Part shown: positions 41,171 through 50,226 of the stretch, piece after piece | How the letters are laid out: the number at the start of each line of letters is the position of its first letter | Numbering within the stretch: position 1 is the first letter of the stretch | Assembly: GCF_036946125.1 (NCBI RefSeq) | Contig: NZ_JAQIJT010000002.1 | Location: forward strand, 1-64,000 | Direction: 5' to 3' | DNA length: 64,000 bases | From: Sphingomonas adhaesiva | GTDB taxonomy: Bacteria; Pseudomonadota; Alphaproteobacteria; Sphingomonadales; Sphingomonadaceae | Position numbers and translations under genes: made by a program | Notes under the pieces: generated by a model | What the model was told of the DNA's origin: nothing | Databases searched by the model: none | What the model saw: the letters and a program-made list of their open reading frames with translations, nothing else

Positions 41171-42142
41171 TCAGGCGTGGAGCAGCAGCCACTCCTCGTT
41201 GAAGTCCTTGCCGGCGCGCGGGAACAGCGTCTTGACGTCCAGTCCGAGCGCCTCGAACGCCCGCTTGGCCCTGCGCACGGCCGCCCGCCCGGCCTCGTCC
41301 GCGTCGCCGCACAGGGTGACGCATCTGACGTGCCGGGGCAGCGCGACGTGCGCGAGGTTGCCGTCGCCGAGCGCCGCCCAGACGGTCGCGCCGGGGAACA
41401 TCCGGGTCAACGCCAGCCCGTCCTCGACGCCCTGGGTGAGCATGATCTCCGGCCTGGCCGGGCCCAGGCGTAGCGCGCCGCCCCGGATCTGGCCGAGGCT
41501 GAGCCGCGGGGATCCGCGCCGCGACTTGCGCCCCTCATTGTCGAGGAAGGTGCGCTGGATGCCGACGACGCTGCCGTCGACGTCCTGCACGGCGGCGATC
41601 ATGGCGGGCTGCCGCGCACCCTCGGAGCCGTCGTCCCGCCAGAAGCGGGGAACCCAGGAGTGGCGGATGCAGCCGGGAATTTGTCCGTCCAGCCCGCGGT
41701 TCGCGAGGTAGGTCTCCACGACGGTGCCCTCCACCGCGACGCCTCGCCGGAACTCCTTCTTCGCGCGGTGTACGTTCGCCTGCCGCGTCGCGGTCGCCTG
41801 CGCCACGGTGACGCGATGCTCGGGCGGGCAGAAGCTGGACGACCCCATCAGCCATTCGCAGGACTCGAGGAAGCTGCGGCCGCCGACCTGCTGGACGAAG
41901 GCGATGACGTCCCCGCCGCGACCGCAGCCGAAGCAGTGGAAGACGCCCTTGGCGTCGTTGGCGTAGAAGGAGGGGGTTCGCTCCTCGTGGAGGGGGCACA
42001 GCCCCTTCATCTCGGTGCCGGACCTCACCAGCTTGGTGATGAGGCCGGCGACCGTCGTGATCGGGACGTCCTGCTTCAGTCGGGCGAGATCGATCTGCCC
42101 GGTCGCGGTCTTGTAGCAGGACCGGATGCTGCTCGTCGGCAT
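41171..42142 (-). CDS. CHC2 zinc-finger / TOPRIM primase-like protein
   Basis: A 323-residue DnaG-type protein. A CHC2 zinc finger lies near residues 49-79: CPLHEERTPSFYANDAKGVF then HCFGCGRGGDVIAF. A TOPRIM segment follows near 225-300: LTQGVEDGLALTRMF with the catalytic Glu and LCGDADEAGRAAVRR with the Asp pair. There is no DnaB-interacting domain. Such short primases serve replication of plasmids and integrated elements. It is transcribed with the element genes downstream. Confidence 0.82.
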   Translation of the reverse strand: MPTSSIRSCYKTATGQIDLARLKQDVPITTVAGLITKLVRSGTEMKGLCPLHEERTPSFYANDAKGVFHCFGCGRGGDVIAFVQQVGGRSFLESCEWLMGSSSFCPPEHRVTVAQATATRQANVHRAKKEFRRGVAVEGTVVETYLANRGLDGQIPGCIRHSWVPRFWRDDGSEGARQPAMIAAVQDVDGSVVGIQRTFLDNEGRKSRRGSPRLSLGQIRGGALRLGPARPEIMLTQGVEDGLALTRMFPGATVWAALGDGNLAHVALPRHVRCVTLCGDADEAGRAAVRRAKRAFEALGLDVKTLFPRAGKDFNEEWLLLHA

Positions 42143-42247
42143 GGTCTATACTCCCTTCGCGTCGTTCGTGGACGCATGCGGTTGAGCGTGGCCGGCTTTC
42201 CTCCGGCCCTCTGGCTCACCGCCTTTCATCTCCGTCCGCGGCGGCTT

Positions 42248-42883
42248 TCAGACGCCGCGCCCTGGTTCCGGGCACGCGCCAAGGGTGCCGCCCGGATCGG
42301 TCAGGATGGTCCTGGACCACCGTTCGGCGAGAGCCACCGCCCGACGGTGTCGATGTCCCGTCTCGTACGGGTTGAACGGCCGGTCGGTGCGGAGCCCGAG
42401 CAGCTCCCGGACGTCATCGACCCCGGCACCCTGATGCCGCAGCGTACAGGCTCCGAGACGCCGCAGACCCTGGAAGTTCCACCTGATGTTCAGTGTCGCC
42501 GGATCTATCCGGGCCAGCGCCGACTTCAGCCGATCCAACCTCATGGCGTTCATCGCGATCGGCTCGCCGCGACCTCCCGTCACCGCCTGCCCGCGCCCGG
42601 CCGCGGAGCCGGCGCAACGCAGGAGGACGTGGATCGCGGCGTTCGACAGCGGAACGATCCTCCTTCTCCGTCGGCCTTGATCGACGCCGCGCGCGTGGAC
42701 ATGTGCGGCGCCCTCCCCCCAGTCGATGGCTTCAAGGTCGATCGCGACGACCTGCCACGGTGTCGACATGGTCAGCAGGCAGAGCTGGATGGCTGCTCCC
42801 GTGGGGCCGCCCATGCGCTCGGCGGTGCGGTGCAGCAGGCGAGCCTCCTCGAGTCTCGGCACCAACGTGGCGCCGCCGGTCAT
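42248..42883 (-). CDS. Tyrosine-recombinase-like protein without catalytic residues (B)
   Basis: A 211-residue protein that follows the tyrosine-recombinase order: QLCLLTMSTPWQVVAIDLEAID where family members have GxRxxEVLxLRWxDID, RRIVPLSNAAIHVLL, FQGLRRLGACTLRHQGAGVD where HxLRRTxAT is expected, and LLGLRTDR. The first Arg is Pro/Trp, the HxxR His is Gln, and no nucleophilic Tyr is clear. It may therefore bind DNA without cutting. ATG 42883 overlaps the upstream gene by four bases. Confidence 0.5.
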   Translation of the reverse strand: MTGGATLVPRLEEARLLHRTAERMGGPTGAAIQLCLLTMSTPWQVVAIDLEAIDWGEGAAHVHARGVDQGRRRRRIVPLSNAAIHVLLRCAGSAAGRGQAVTGGRGEPIAMNAMRLDRLKSALARIDPATLNIRWNFQGLRRLGACTLRHQGAGVDDVRELLGLRTDRPFNPYETGHRHRRAVALAERWSRTILTDPGGTLGACPEPGRGV

Positions 42884-43554
42884 TCCGCCCGCTCCCACAG
42901 CAGCGAGTCCTCGATGCCGACGCCCCGCAGACCGTCCCGCGTGCAATCCGCGAAGTCCCCGCGGGAACCCGGCCTCGTCCAGAGGGCCAGCCTTCCCGCC
43001 CAGATCGACGCCGCGCTCGCCTGCGCTTCCAAGTGACGGAAGCGGCGGTCGGGATCGTCGCCCCACCCGGATGGTCCGGTCAGGCACAGGGCTTCGGCGG
43101 GAACGCCCGCCGCGGCGAGGTGCGCGAGGCCGGTTCGGAGCAGCAGGCCGAAGACGTCCCGCTCGTCCGTCGGAGGAAGAACCGCCATCAAGTCGGCGAC
43201 TTCCGCATCGGATCGTGGCCCGGGTCTGAAGGCGTGGCCCCGGCCGTCGGCGACCAGCGGGCCGGTCGACCTGCCGCGCGATGCGGCCCTGATGGCCTCC
43301 ATGGCGTAGGGCGAGACCGCGAGTTCGGTCCAGCACCCATCGTCGTCCATCAGCCGGATGAAGCCGCCATCGCGATCGATCAGTTCGATCGGCGCGGCCG
43401 CCACGAGACGGATGGGCTGCGGCACCAGGATCGCGATCTCGATGGCGCGGGCGGCCAAGCCGTCCTTGATCCTGGCCTCGTCGAGAATGCGTCTGACGTG
43501 GTCGCACGGCAGCACCGGCACCTCGCAGCGAGGCGCCATGTCGTGTTCCTGCAT
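42880..43554 (-). CDS. Tyrosine-recombinase-like protein without catalytic residues (A)
   Basis: A 224-residue protein. Its first half has the same strand-helix plan as the neighbouring gene (LAARAIEIAILVPQPIRLVA, ELIDRDGGFIRLMDDDGCW, LAVSPYAMEAIRAA), where an integrase would show its first catalytic Arg and the PLS-x-A helix. No RKHRY residues can be aligned. It is translationally coupled to the 211-residue protein, so a complex of the two is plausible. Family assignment is inference from layout and remains weak. Confidence 0.4.
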   Translation of the reverse strand: MQEHDMAPRCEVPVLPCDHVRRILDEARIKDGLAARAIEIAILVPQPIRLVAAAPIELIDRDGGFIRLMDDDGCWTELAVSPYAMEAIRAASRGRSTGPLVADGRGHAFRPGPRSDAEVADLMAVLPPTDERDVFGLLLRTGLAHLAAAGVPAEALCLTGPSGWGDDPDRRFRHLEAQASAASIWAGRLALWTRPGSRGDFADCTRDGLRGVGIEDSLLWERAE

Positions 43555-43613
43555 GGATTGATCCCTATGTCTGGAAGGGCGGTTCGATCGTCCGCCCGGA
43601 AGCGCAGCCGGCG

Positions 43614-43892
43614 TCAGCCGCGAACGTACTCGCTCGTGGAGGAGGCGGTGTTGCGGCGGATGAAGGCGTCCAACTCGCTCTTCTGGTAGAAGACCTTGCG
43701 TCCGACGCGCGAGAACGCCGGCGACGAGGTCCGCGTGGTCGGATACACCCTCTGCTTCTCGAGCCATTCGCGGGAGCAGCGGAGATAGGCGGCCGCTTCC
43801 GGGGTGGTGTAGAGGGGCGAGGCGATCTGGTCCTCGGGGACTTCGTGACGGCTGCCGTCATCGCCGCAGATCGTACGAAGGACTTCGGTCAT
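43614..43892 (-). CDS. AlpA/excisionase-type helix-turn-helix protein
   Basis: A 92-residue protein with a winged helix at residues 28-80: SPLYTTPEAAAYLRCSREWL, then RVGRKVFYQKSELDAFIRRN, the standard MerR/AlpA-like excisionase fold (DNA-binding helix then wing with the xxYxxSELxxF motif). It lies on the integrase side of the element operon and may act as a recombination directionality factor or as activator of the downstream element genes. Confidence 0.75.
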   Translation of the reverse strand: MTEVLRTICGDDGSRHEVPEDQIASPLYTTPEAAAYLRCSREWLEKQRVYPTTRTSSPAFSRVGRKVFYQKSELDAFIRRNTASSTSEYVRG

Positions 43893-43995
43893 GTCGTGTC
43901 TTCCTGCTGATCGGCCGGAATGTGGCCGACGAGAGCAGACTAAAGACGGCGGAGCCCCTAAACTAAGGCTGGAACCGGGACGTCCACGGAGGTTT

Positions 43996-45150
43996 TCAGG
44001 ACGGTTGGGGAAGTTTCCGGAGGATTTCGGCCGGCGTCACGCGGATCAATCCTTCGCGATCGAACTTCCGGTCGCGCAGACTTTCGACGGCGTCGGCCTC
44101 GGCTCTCGACGGTCGTCCGTCCGACCATCTGCCGATCTTCTCTATCCCGAGGTCGAACAACGTCTCGCGAGCCTTGCGGAAGATGCCGTCGTCGAGATTT
44201 GCGTATCGTCTATCGAGTCCGGGCAGCGCCATGCGCAGGTGATTGGAGCGCCAATCGCGGTGTGCGTCCTGCGCGAGCAGAAGGGCCATGTCCGAAACTA
44301 GATCACTGAGGAGATCGGCATACGGGTAGGCGCGGCCACCCGCCATTCGCGCGATGTGCGGGGCGGGATCTATCTCCTTGGCGGAGCATGGCTCGGCGAT
44401 TGCTTCCTCGAAGCCGGATTCACGCACGAGGATGTCGTGTGTCGCCGCGGCACCCGGCTGATGCGGACGAGTGGGATCGAAACCGCCGGTCGCGAGCCGA
44501 CGCAATCCGTCGGCCGTGTTCCATTGTTCCCGGGAAATAGGCTCGGCATCGACCGGTCCCGTCATCGGCGAGGCGACCGTATCGAACGCGCCGCGCGTCG
44601 CGAGAGGAACGAGCACCTCCGCCGCGGTGAGCAGCACGCGGCGCGCCATGGTTCCGATGCTCCGCCATCCCCCGATCTCGATCAGCAGGTGGTTCCAATC
44701 ACCACGCTGCAGTCCGCCACCCGATCCGAAGACGGAGACGAAGCCGTCCCAGTCGCGGAGCGGATGGGGATCGGCGAACCGATCCGACCCGATGACCCGC
44801 CAGACCTCGTCGTCCTGGGACAGGAGGCTGCCGCCGGCGAGCGTGCAGAGCGCATCGACCGCCCGCATCGTGGGAGCGTATCTTTCCTGCACGCCCGGCA
44901 CGGGCTCGTCGCCGACGAAGGCGAGCTCCGCGGCGATGACCGGCAGGGAGGGCAGCGTGGCCAGCAACGGGAAGTCGCGATCGTACGACACCAGCAGCCG
45001 GCGGCAGATGCGGTGCACGGCCTCCGCCATGCTCAGGTGGCCGGGAGGAATGGAGCCCGTCCTCGCGTCGGGTCCGTATGCCGGGAACCAGGCGTCGAAC
45101 AGGAAACGGGTGTCCGAGAGCGGTGGAGGTGGATTGCGTTGGGTCTCCAT
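43996..45150 (-). CDS. Element-borne hypothetical protein
   Basis: A 384-residue soluble protein, largely helical, with a proline-rich beginning (NPPPPLSDTRFLFDAWFPAY). Recognisable points are a conserved-looking helical C-terminus (RKARETLFDLGIEKIGRWSD, SRAEADAVESLRDRKFDREG) and a W-rich central patch (DGFVSVFGSGGGLQRGDWNH). I do not recognise the family. The position between excisionase and integrase fits an element regulatory or replication function. Confidence 0.55.
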   Translation of the reverse strand: METQRNPPPPLSDTRFLFDAWFPAYGPDARTGSIPPGHLSMAEAVHRICRRLLVSYDRDFPLLATLPSLPVIAAELAFVGDEPVPGVQERYAPTMRAVDALCTLAGGSLLSQDDEVWRVIGSDRFADPHPLRDWDGFVSVFGSGGGLQRGDWNHLLIEIGGWRSIGTMARRVLLTAAEVLVPLATRGAFDTVASPMTGPVDAEPISREQWNTADGLRRLATGGFDPTRPHQPGAAATHDILVRESGFEEAIAEPCSAKEIDPAPHIARMAGGRAYPYADLLSDLVSDMALLLAQDAHRDWRSNHLRMALPGLDRRYANLDDGIFRKARETLFDLGIEKIGRWSDGRPSRAEADAVESLRDRKFDREGLIRVTPAEILRKLPQPS

Positions 45151-45242
45151 CGTCCTCTTTCATACCGGTTCCAGCGCAGCATCCAATCTCCGGTCGAAGG
45201 CCTGACGATCTGCCCGCCCGCGACGGCCACGTCCGTGCATGA

Positions 45243-46682
45243 TCAGGATGAAGACCGCTTCTTCGCGCCGCTCGGCTCCCGCGCCGACCTCTTGGCGAGG
45301 AGCTTCCGCTTGGTCCAGTCCGCCCTCAAGTTGGTCGCCCGCGCCTCACGTTCGTCGATTTCGATGAAGGGGAGGGCCCGTCCTCCGGGCCAAGTGTCGG
45401 CGGCAGCCATCACGCCATCGACGTAGTCCGCCCAACGCTGCAGCATGTCACCGACCTCGTCGGCGTATCGGTGGAGCTGATAGACCGCCTTGATGCCATG
45501 CTCCTGCGTCGCATGGTTCAACGCCGCCTCGATGATGTGCGGCGGGAACGACAACGGCTTCTTCTGAAGGAGCGTGGCTGCGGTGGTTCGTCCGTCGTGA
45601 AGCGTGTAGTGGGCGAAGGCAGGGCGCGGCTTCCCGGATTTCGCCTCATGCAGTTCAAGTCGCCTGTCGAGATTGGCATCCAGCATGTCCCAGACCTTGC
45701 TCGAGATGTCGCGCATCGACTTGTTCGGACTGAAGATGGCACCACGCCGCGTCTTCGGGTCCGGGTGCAGGCTGGTGATGATGGCGACCACCTGTCGCGG
45801 GAGGATCAGACGCTGCGGCTGACGGTTCTTCGACCGTGGCCCGGGCAGCCGCCATGCCCATTCCACCTGGTCCACCTCCTCCCACGTCATCTGCGCGACC
45901 TCGTTCACCCGACGCAGCAGCAGGAAGATGGTCGTGAGCATGGCTTCGCGCTTGCCGCCGAGATCGTGCACCGCTTCGAGGAAGCGCGCGATCTCGAACG
46001 GAGAGAATGCTCTTTCGCGCTTGTTCGACTTCGGCGTTTCCATGCCGTCCGTCACGGCGGTGACGATGCGCTTGGTGCGCTTGGCATAGTTCAGTACCAC
46101 CTTGAGGCTAGCCAGCGCATGCCGGGCGGCGGAGGGGCTCCGCTTCGCGAGATCGATCAGCATGCTCTCGACCGCGGTGACCGGGATCCGCCCGATGTGC
46201 ATGTCGCCGAGGGCGGGGAGGATGTCGTTCTCGAGGCTGCGGCGGACGTTGCGGTCGACGGGTGCCTTCAATTCCTTCTGCGCGTAGTAGATCGGAACCA
46301 CGTTTCGGAGCAGGAGCGTCTCGTCCTGCTTGCGTGCGTCGGCGACCGCCCGCTTCTCCTCGCGCGGATCGATGCCCTTGCGGACCGCGGATGCGAGATC
46401 CCGGGACATGTCACGTGCCTGCCGGATCGTGAGCTCGCCGAGCTGTCCCAACGTCACGCGACGTGTCCGCCTGTCCAGCGGCGACCGGTACTGGTAGACG
46501 AAGGTGATGCGTCCCATCTGGTTCTTCCAGGCGCCGAAGCCCCGGACCTCCAGATCCCAGGTGAAGGCTTTGGAGCCGCTGGGTGGCGTCCGTTCGAGGT
46601 TCTTCAGGATGCTCAGATTGATGATGAGCGGCGTCTTCACGGGCTGCCTCAGGTAAGCGTGGGGCAATCTCAATGAAGGCAT
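45243..46682 (-). CDS. Tyrosine-type site-specific integrase
   Basis: About 479 residues of the P4/DUF4102-like class. The N-terminal arm-binding domain reads FTWDLEVRGFGAW, VTLGQLGELTIRQARDMSRD. The core binds DNA through SPSAARHALASLKVVLNYAK. Catalytic residues are present: Arg in FLLLRRVNEVAQMTWEEVDQ, HxxR in YTLHDGRTTAATLL, His in ALNHAT and the nucleophile Tyr in HRYADEVGDMLQRWADYV. The gene points away from a tRNA-Ser 3' end 110 bases to its right, the usual layout for tRNA-integrating islands. ATG 46682 is used; a start at 46712 is possible. Confidence 0.85.
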   Translation of the reverse strand: MPSLRLPHAYLRQPVKTPLIINLSILKNLERTPPSGSKAFTWDLEVRGFGAWKNQMGRITFVYQYRSPLDRRTRRVTLGQLGELTIRQARDMSRDLASAVRKGIDPREEKRAVADARKQDETLLLRNVVPIYYAQKELKAPVDRNVRRSLENDILPALGDMHIGRIPVTAVESMLIDLAKRSPSAARHALASLKVVLNYAKRTKRIVTAVTDGMETPKSNKRERAFSPFEIARFLEAVHDLGGKREAMLTTIFLLLRRVNEVAQMTWEEVDQVEWAWRLPGPRSKNRQPQRLILPRQVVAIITSLHPDPKTRRGAIFSPNKSMRDISSKVWDMLDANLDRRLELHEAKSGKPRPAFAHYTLHDGRTTAATLLQKKPLSFPPHIIEAALNHATQEHGIKAVYQLHRYADEVGDMLQRWADYVDGVMAAADTWPGGRALPFIEIDEREARATNLRADWTKRKLLAKRSAREPSGAKKRSSS

Positions 46683-46794
46683 TTGGGTCCGAAACACACC
46701 GGCTGGGTACAACTCGAAAACGATTATCTCGTTGTTATCACGACGATTTACGGCGAGCTACGACACGGAACGGTCTCATTCGGTATAGCTACAC

Positions 46795-46820
46795 GGGTTC
46801 GAATCCCACCCTCTCCGCCA
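46795..46820 (+). repeat. tRNA-Ser 3' end: integration (att) site
   Basis: GGGTTCGAATCCC followed by ACCCTCTCCGCCA is the T-loop, acceptor strand and CCA of a tRNA-Ser-type gene, ending at 46820. No matching 5' half (GGAGAG start, about 90 bases upstream) is present, so this is an att copy, not a gene. With the integrase immediately left of it, the element extends leftwards and the intact tRNA plus the other att copy should lie at its far end. I did not find a second copy in this window. Confidence 0.65.
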
Positions 46821-47260
46821 CCTAGTCCTGGCAACTTTAAAAGTTTCGTCATCCCTGCGGGAAATGGCGCGTTTCTGCGCGTCGTGCGCGCTCGATCGGT
46901 ACCGCGGAGAAGCTCTCGCGCGCCGGAAATGGGAAAATCCGACCGCCATTCTCCGGCGCTTTCCAGGGCAGTACCGAATGCATTCCGGCGGTGCGAGCGG
47001 CCTGATTTCCCATTTAGATGGGAAAAGAATTGGGAAAGTTCACAGGCGCTGAGGATCGCGCGATAAATTTGACAGTATGCACAGAGACTTAGTGCCGGAC
47101 GCCTGCAGACAGATGGGAGTGACAAAGCTGGTAGACGGGAACCCGTCTCGTCTGGTCGCAAACATAGCTTGCGCGACAGAGCAACTTCAATGATCCTCGG
47201 GGCGGCGGATCGGTAGCCGAGGGCCGAAACGCCATCGTTCAAACCAAGATGGAGCGAATA
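46821..47260. other. Intergenic stretch right of the att site
   Basis: No supported gene. A minus-strand frame ending in residues GEGGIRTRVA is the well-known antisense artefact of a tRNA and not a protein. The stretch contains AT-richer segments around 46830-46860 and 47040-47200 that may hold the promoter of the next gene. Confidence 0.45.
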
Positions 47261-47632
47261 ATGGAACAGGACACACCCGGCCCGGGCCGCCCCCGGATTT
47301 ACGATCACCTGGAGGTCTTTTACTACGTCGAGACGCGGCGCCGTGCAGAGGGATTGAGCGTCCGCGCGCTGACGGACAATCCTCGGATGGCGTTCGTCTC
47401 TCGTTACGTGAGCGAAGACGGGACGCGACGGACGCTAACCGGTGACGCGCTACGCGCGCGGCATCGAGAGGCCCGGAAGAAGTTGGGCCTAAGCCCGCGG
47501 GTACCTGGACTAAGACATGGGAAGCTGAAGACGATCAGCCTCTCCAGCGATGGCGCGCTTGAGCCCGTGGACAGTGCCAACCCAGCGGAGAACGAAACCC
47601 TCCGCAGCTTGGCCATCATGTTCGGAGACTAA
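47261..47632 (+). CDS. Small hypothetical regulator-like protein
   Basis: A 123-residue basic protein starting MEQDTPGPGRPRIYDHLEVF. The GPGRPRIY start resembles an AT-hook-like or MTase-adjacent regulator tag; residues 60-95 are rich in Arg (RARHREARKKLGLSPR). A purine-rich AAGATGGAGCG run precedes the ATG. No family recognised; an upstream in-frame start at 47249 exists. Confidence 0.45.
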   Translation: MEQDTPGPGRPRIYDHLEVFYYVETRRRAEGLSVRALTDNPRMAFVSRYVSEDGTRRTLTGDALRARHREARKKLGLSPRVPGLRHGKLKTISLSSDGALEPVDSANPAENETLRSLAIMFGD

Positions 47633-47728
47633 AACGCGTGATCACGTCGGCAGAGGCATTTTAGGGGTTTTTTCTAGCCATTTTAGCTGCCCAATAGCCG
47701 AGCTCCAGCAAACAGCGGAGCTTAGATC

Positions 47729-49102
47729 GTGACAATAGCAAGACGACGTAACGGCACGGTGCGAGAGGGGCCTCTCGCACCGGTCCATCATAATTCGATG
47801 CAGATCGAGCATGTGGCGACCGCCACGCTCGTGGCGAACGGCGACAGCGCACGTCGCTTCAGCAAGCTTGACGAGAATGCCGCCCGGCAGATCGTGGCAG
47901 CGCAAGGTGTGCGACTGCCGCTCCTGGTCAAGGACAATGTCGTCAAGGTCGGCGACGTGCTGCTCCAGGCAGCGCTCCGGCTGGGCATCGAGACGGTGCC
48001 TGTGATCCGCATCGACGATCTGACCGCAGCACAGGCGGATATGCTCGCCGTCGGGTATCAGCGGTTGGGTGAGCTCGGCGAATGGGACCGGGCGAAGCTG
48101 GTCGAGCTGAACCTGCGCTTCGAGGTCGAGGTGCCCGACTATCGGCCCGAGCAGATCGGGTTCGAGGTCGGCGCGATGGACTTCATGCTTGCCGCCGATA
48201 AGGAGACGGCGGCGGACGAGGAGACCGAGCAGGAGGATCTCGACGAACTGAGCTCGGAAGTGCCCATCAGCTGCGTGGGCGACGTGTGGCGCATGGGCAA
48301 GCACCGCCTCATCTGCGGCGACTCCACCGATGCAGCGACCTTCGACACGTTGATGCAGGGGGCGAGTGCTGCAGCGGTCTTCTCCGACCCGCCCTTCGGA
48401 TGCCCCATCGACGGCTTCGTCGCCGGCGAGGGCCGCCACCGCGAGTTCGTGATGGGGTCGGGCGATATGGCCCCGGACGAGCTGCGCGGCTTCTTCACCA
48501 GCTTCATCACCAACATGCGCTCGCACCTGAAGTCCGGCGCGGTCGTGGAGCTGGTGATCGACTGGCGCAGCCTGCACCTCCTACTGCAGGCCGCGGAGCC
48601 GCTGCTGGGGCCGCTGCTCAATCTGGCGGTGTGGGTGAAGGACCGACCCGGACAGGGGTCGTTCCTGCGCTCCCAGCATGAGCTCGTGCTCATCTTCAGG
48701 CACGGCAAGGGCAAGTATCGCAACAACGTCCAGGGTGGGCGGCACGGCCGAAACCGCTCGAACGTCTGGCGCTACCCGTCCGCCAAGACTGCGAGCACGG
48801 GAAGTGACGAAGGCGACATGCTGAAGCACCATCCCACGCCCAAAAGCGTGCGGATGGTCGCCGACGCGCTGCTGGACTGCACCAGGCGCGGCGACATCGT
48901 CATCGACGCCTTCCTGGGGTCTGGCACGACGCTGATCGCGGCCGAGAAGGTCGGACGCACCTGTTACGGCATCGAGCTCGATCCGCTCTACGCCGACCTC
49001 ATCGTGCGCCGGTGGCAGGCATGGTCCGGCGAGGAGGCAACGCTCGAAGCGGACGCCCGCACCTTCGCTGAGGTCAGCGCCGAGCGCGTCGCCGCCGCCT
49101 GA
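47729..49102 (+). CDS. Phage-type DNA methyltransferase (N4/N6) with ParB-like N-terminus
   Basis: A 457-residue protein. Residues 20-130 have a ParB-like fold (IEHVATATLVANGDSARRFS, GIETVPVIRIDDLTAAQADM), but the usual GHGR loop is replaced by KVGDVLLQAA. The methyltransferase core has the catalytic VFSDPPFGCP (DPPY/F motif) near 223 and DAFLGSGTTLIAAEKVGR, the SAM motif, near 395, an order typical of beta-class enzymes. The GTG at 47729 is eight bases after GGAG. With DUF5681 next to it, this is a standard prophage or ICE pair. Confidence 0.85.
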   Translation: MTIARRRNGTVREGPLAPVHHNSMQIEHVATATLVANGDSARRFSKLDENAARQIVAAQGVRLPLLVKDNVVKVGDVLLQAALRLGIETVPVIRIDDLTAAQADMLAVGYQRLGELGEWDRAKLVELNLRFEVEVPDYRPEQIGFEVGAMDFMLAADKETAADEETEQEDLDELSSEVPISCVGDVWRMGKHRLICGDSTDAATFDTLMQGASAAAVFSDPPFGCPIDGFVAGEGRHREFVMGSGDMAPDELRGFFTSFITNMRSHLKSGAVVELVIDWRSLHLLLQAAEPLLGPLLNLAVWVKDRPGQGSFLRSQHELVLIFRHGKGKYRNNVQGGRHGRNRSNVWRYPSAKTASTGSDEGDMLKHHPTPKSVRMVADALLDCTRRGDIVIDAFLGSGTTLIAAEKVGRTCYGIELDPLYADLIVRRWQAWSGEEATLEADARTFAEVSAERVAAA

Positions 49103-49137
49103 ACCCCCGCGCTTCACCATCCATCAGGAGACATATC

Positions 49138-49701
49138 ATGTCCGACAAAGACGATCCGACGAAGCGCCCTTGGGAGCGCAAGAAGCAGCCCAAGCCCGGT
49201 GCGACCAAGGGTTACTGCCTCCCGCCACGTGAACACACGATCAAGCCCGGTGAGACGCGCAACCCATGGGGTTGCAAGGGCAAGCCCGGTCGGAAGCTTG
49301 ACGCCGTGAAGACCGCATTGAGCCAGCCGACGCAGACGGTTCTGAACGGAAAGCTGACGGAGATCGACGCGGAAACCGCGCTGATGTTGGTGCACACGCA
49401 GAAGGGGCTTGCGGGCGATGTCAGGTCGGCGAAGCTCGTTCTGGATGAGGCGCGTCACCGCGGGCAGGTGATCATCGGCAAGTCGCCAGAGGAACTCGCC
49501 GAGGAAGCGGCGGAGCTGGCGGAGAAGGAGAGAATGTCGAAGGAAATCATCGATTTGCTGGACGATATCGCGGAGAAGCAATTCTACGAGAAGTTGGAGC
49601 CGGACGATCCCGATCGCATCGCCTGGGAAGAGCGTGCGGAAACGAAGCGTCTGGCGCGGAAGGAGGCTGAATCAAAGCGCAACATTCGCCGTTTCCAGTA
49701 G
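49138..49701 (+). CDS. DUF5681-family protein
   Basis: A 187-residue protein with the family hallmark near residues 35-60: HTIKPGETRNPWGCKGKPGR. The rest is charged and helical (EELAEEAAELAEKERMSKEI). DUF5681 proteins accompany ParB-methyltransferases on alphaproteobacterial phages and plasmids; function unknown. It begins 36 bases after the methyltransferase with an AGGAGA ribosome-binding site. Confidence 0.8.
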   Translation: MSDKDDPTKRPWERKKQPKPGATKGYCLPPREHTIKPGETRNPWGCKGKPGRKLDAVKTALSQPTQTVLNGKLTEIDAETALMLVHTQKGLAGDVRSAKLVLDEARHRGQVIIGKSPEELAEEAAELAEKERMSKEIIDLLDDIAEKQFYEKLEPDDPDRIAWEERAETKRLARKEAESKRNIRRFQ

Positions 49702-49725
49702 CGACCAGGCGTCGCGATAGGAGGC

Positions 49726-50226
49726 CTAGCGCGTGGCGAAGCCGTGCGACGGGGCACCATCCTCGCGGTCGTCAATATAGATGCTCCGCATCGGCGTATC
49801 CTTTCGTGATCCACCACCACGCTTGGGGCCCGCAAGCCAGCGCTGATGCTCCGCCTCCAGCGCCTCGGCGACGATGCCGGTCGGCACGACGTAGGCGACA
49901 TGCGATCCGTCGGCTTCGAAGCTGACCGCGATGACGAAGTCGTCATCGGCACCATGATGGCCAAGGAAGACCGTGCCATCGGCCTTGGCCGACCAGCGGA
50001 AGTTGGCGACGCCAGCACGCTTGGCTTTGACCCGCAACCGCACCGAGCGGTCACCGCGTGTGGCGAACAGGTCCCAGCCGGCGCTGTTCATCGTGCTGTG
50101 GTTGAAGTTACCGGTGATCCATCCCCTGCGCAGCAGCTCAAGCTCGACGACCAGCTCGCCCATGCGGCCGGTGCGCTGTGTGTCGAAGGCGGCGATCTCG
50201 CCCGCAGGTGCAGTAAGCGCGGTCAT
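49726..50226 (-). CDS. Restriction-like (PD-(D/E)XK) protein, HJC/group-I intron-like fold
   Basis: A 166-residue protein with TGRMGELVVELELLRRGWIT at residues 16-38, NSAGWDLFATRGDRSVRLRVK near 47-68 (GxxE...GxD...xVK), then an extended strand set (GTVFLGHHGADDDFVIAVSF). This is the compact core of PD-(D/E)XK nucleases like archaeal HJC, although the ExK Glu reads Arg. Translationally coupled to the upstream VasI-like gene (ATGA). Confidence 0.6.
   Translation of the reverse strand: MTALTAPAGEIAAFDTQRTGRMGELVVELELLRRGWITGNFNHSTMNSAGWDLFATRGDRSVRLRVKAKRAGVANFRWSAKADGTVFLGHHGADDDFVIAVSFEADGSHVAYVVPTGIVAEALEAEHQRWLAGPKRGGGSRKDTPMRSIYIDDREDGAPSHGFATR

Noticed and set aside
41660..43036. Plus-strand open frame of 458 codons opposite the primase and recombinase-like genes
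   Set aside because: Overlaps three well-supported minus-strand genes in antisense, with no recognisable content.
46748..47308. Minus-strand open frame of 186 codons right of the integrase
   Set aside because: Its end (GEGGIRTRVA) is the typical antisense translation of a tRNA 3' half. It is a by-product of the att site and not a protein.
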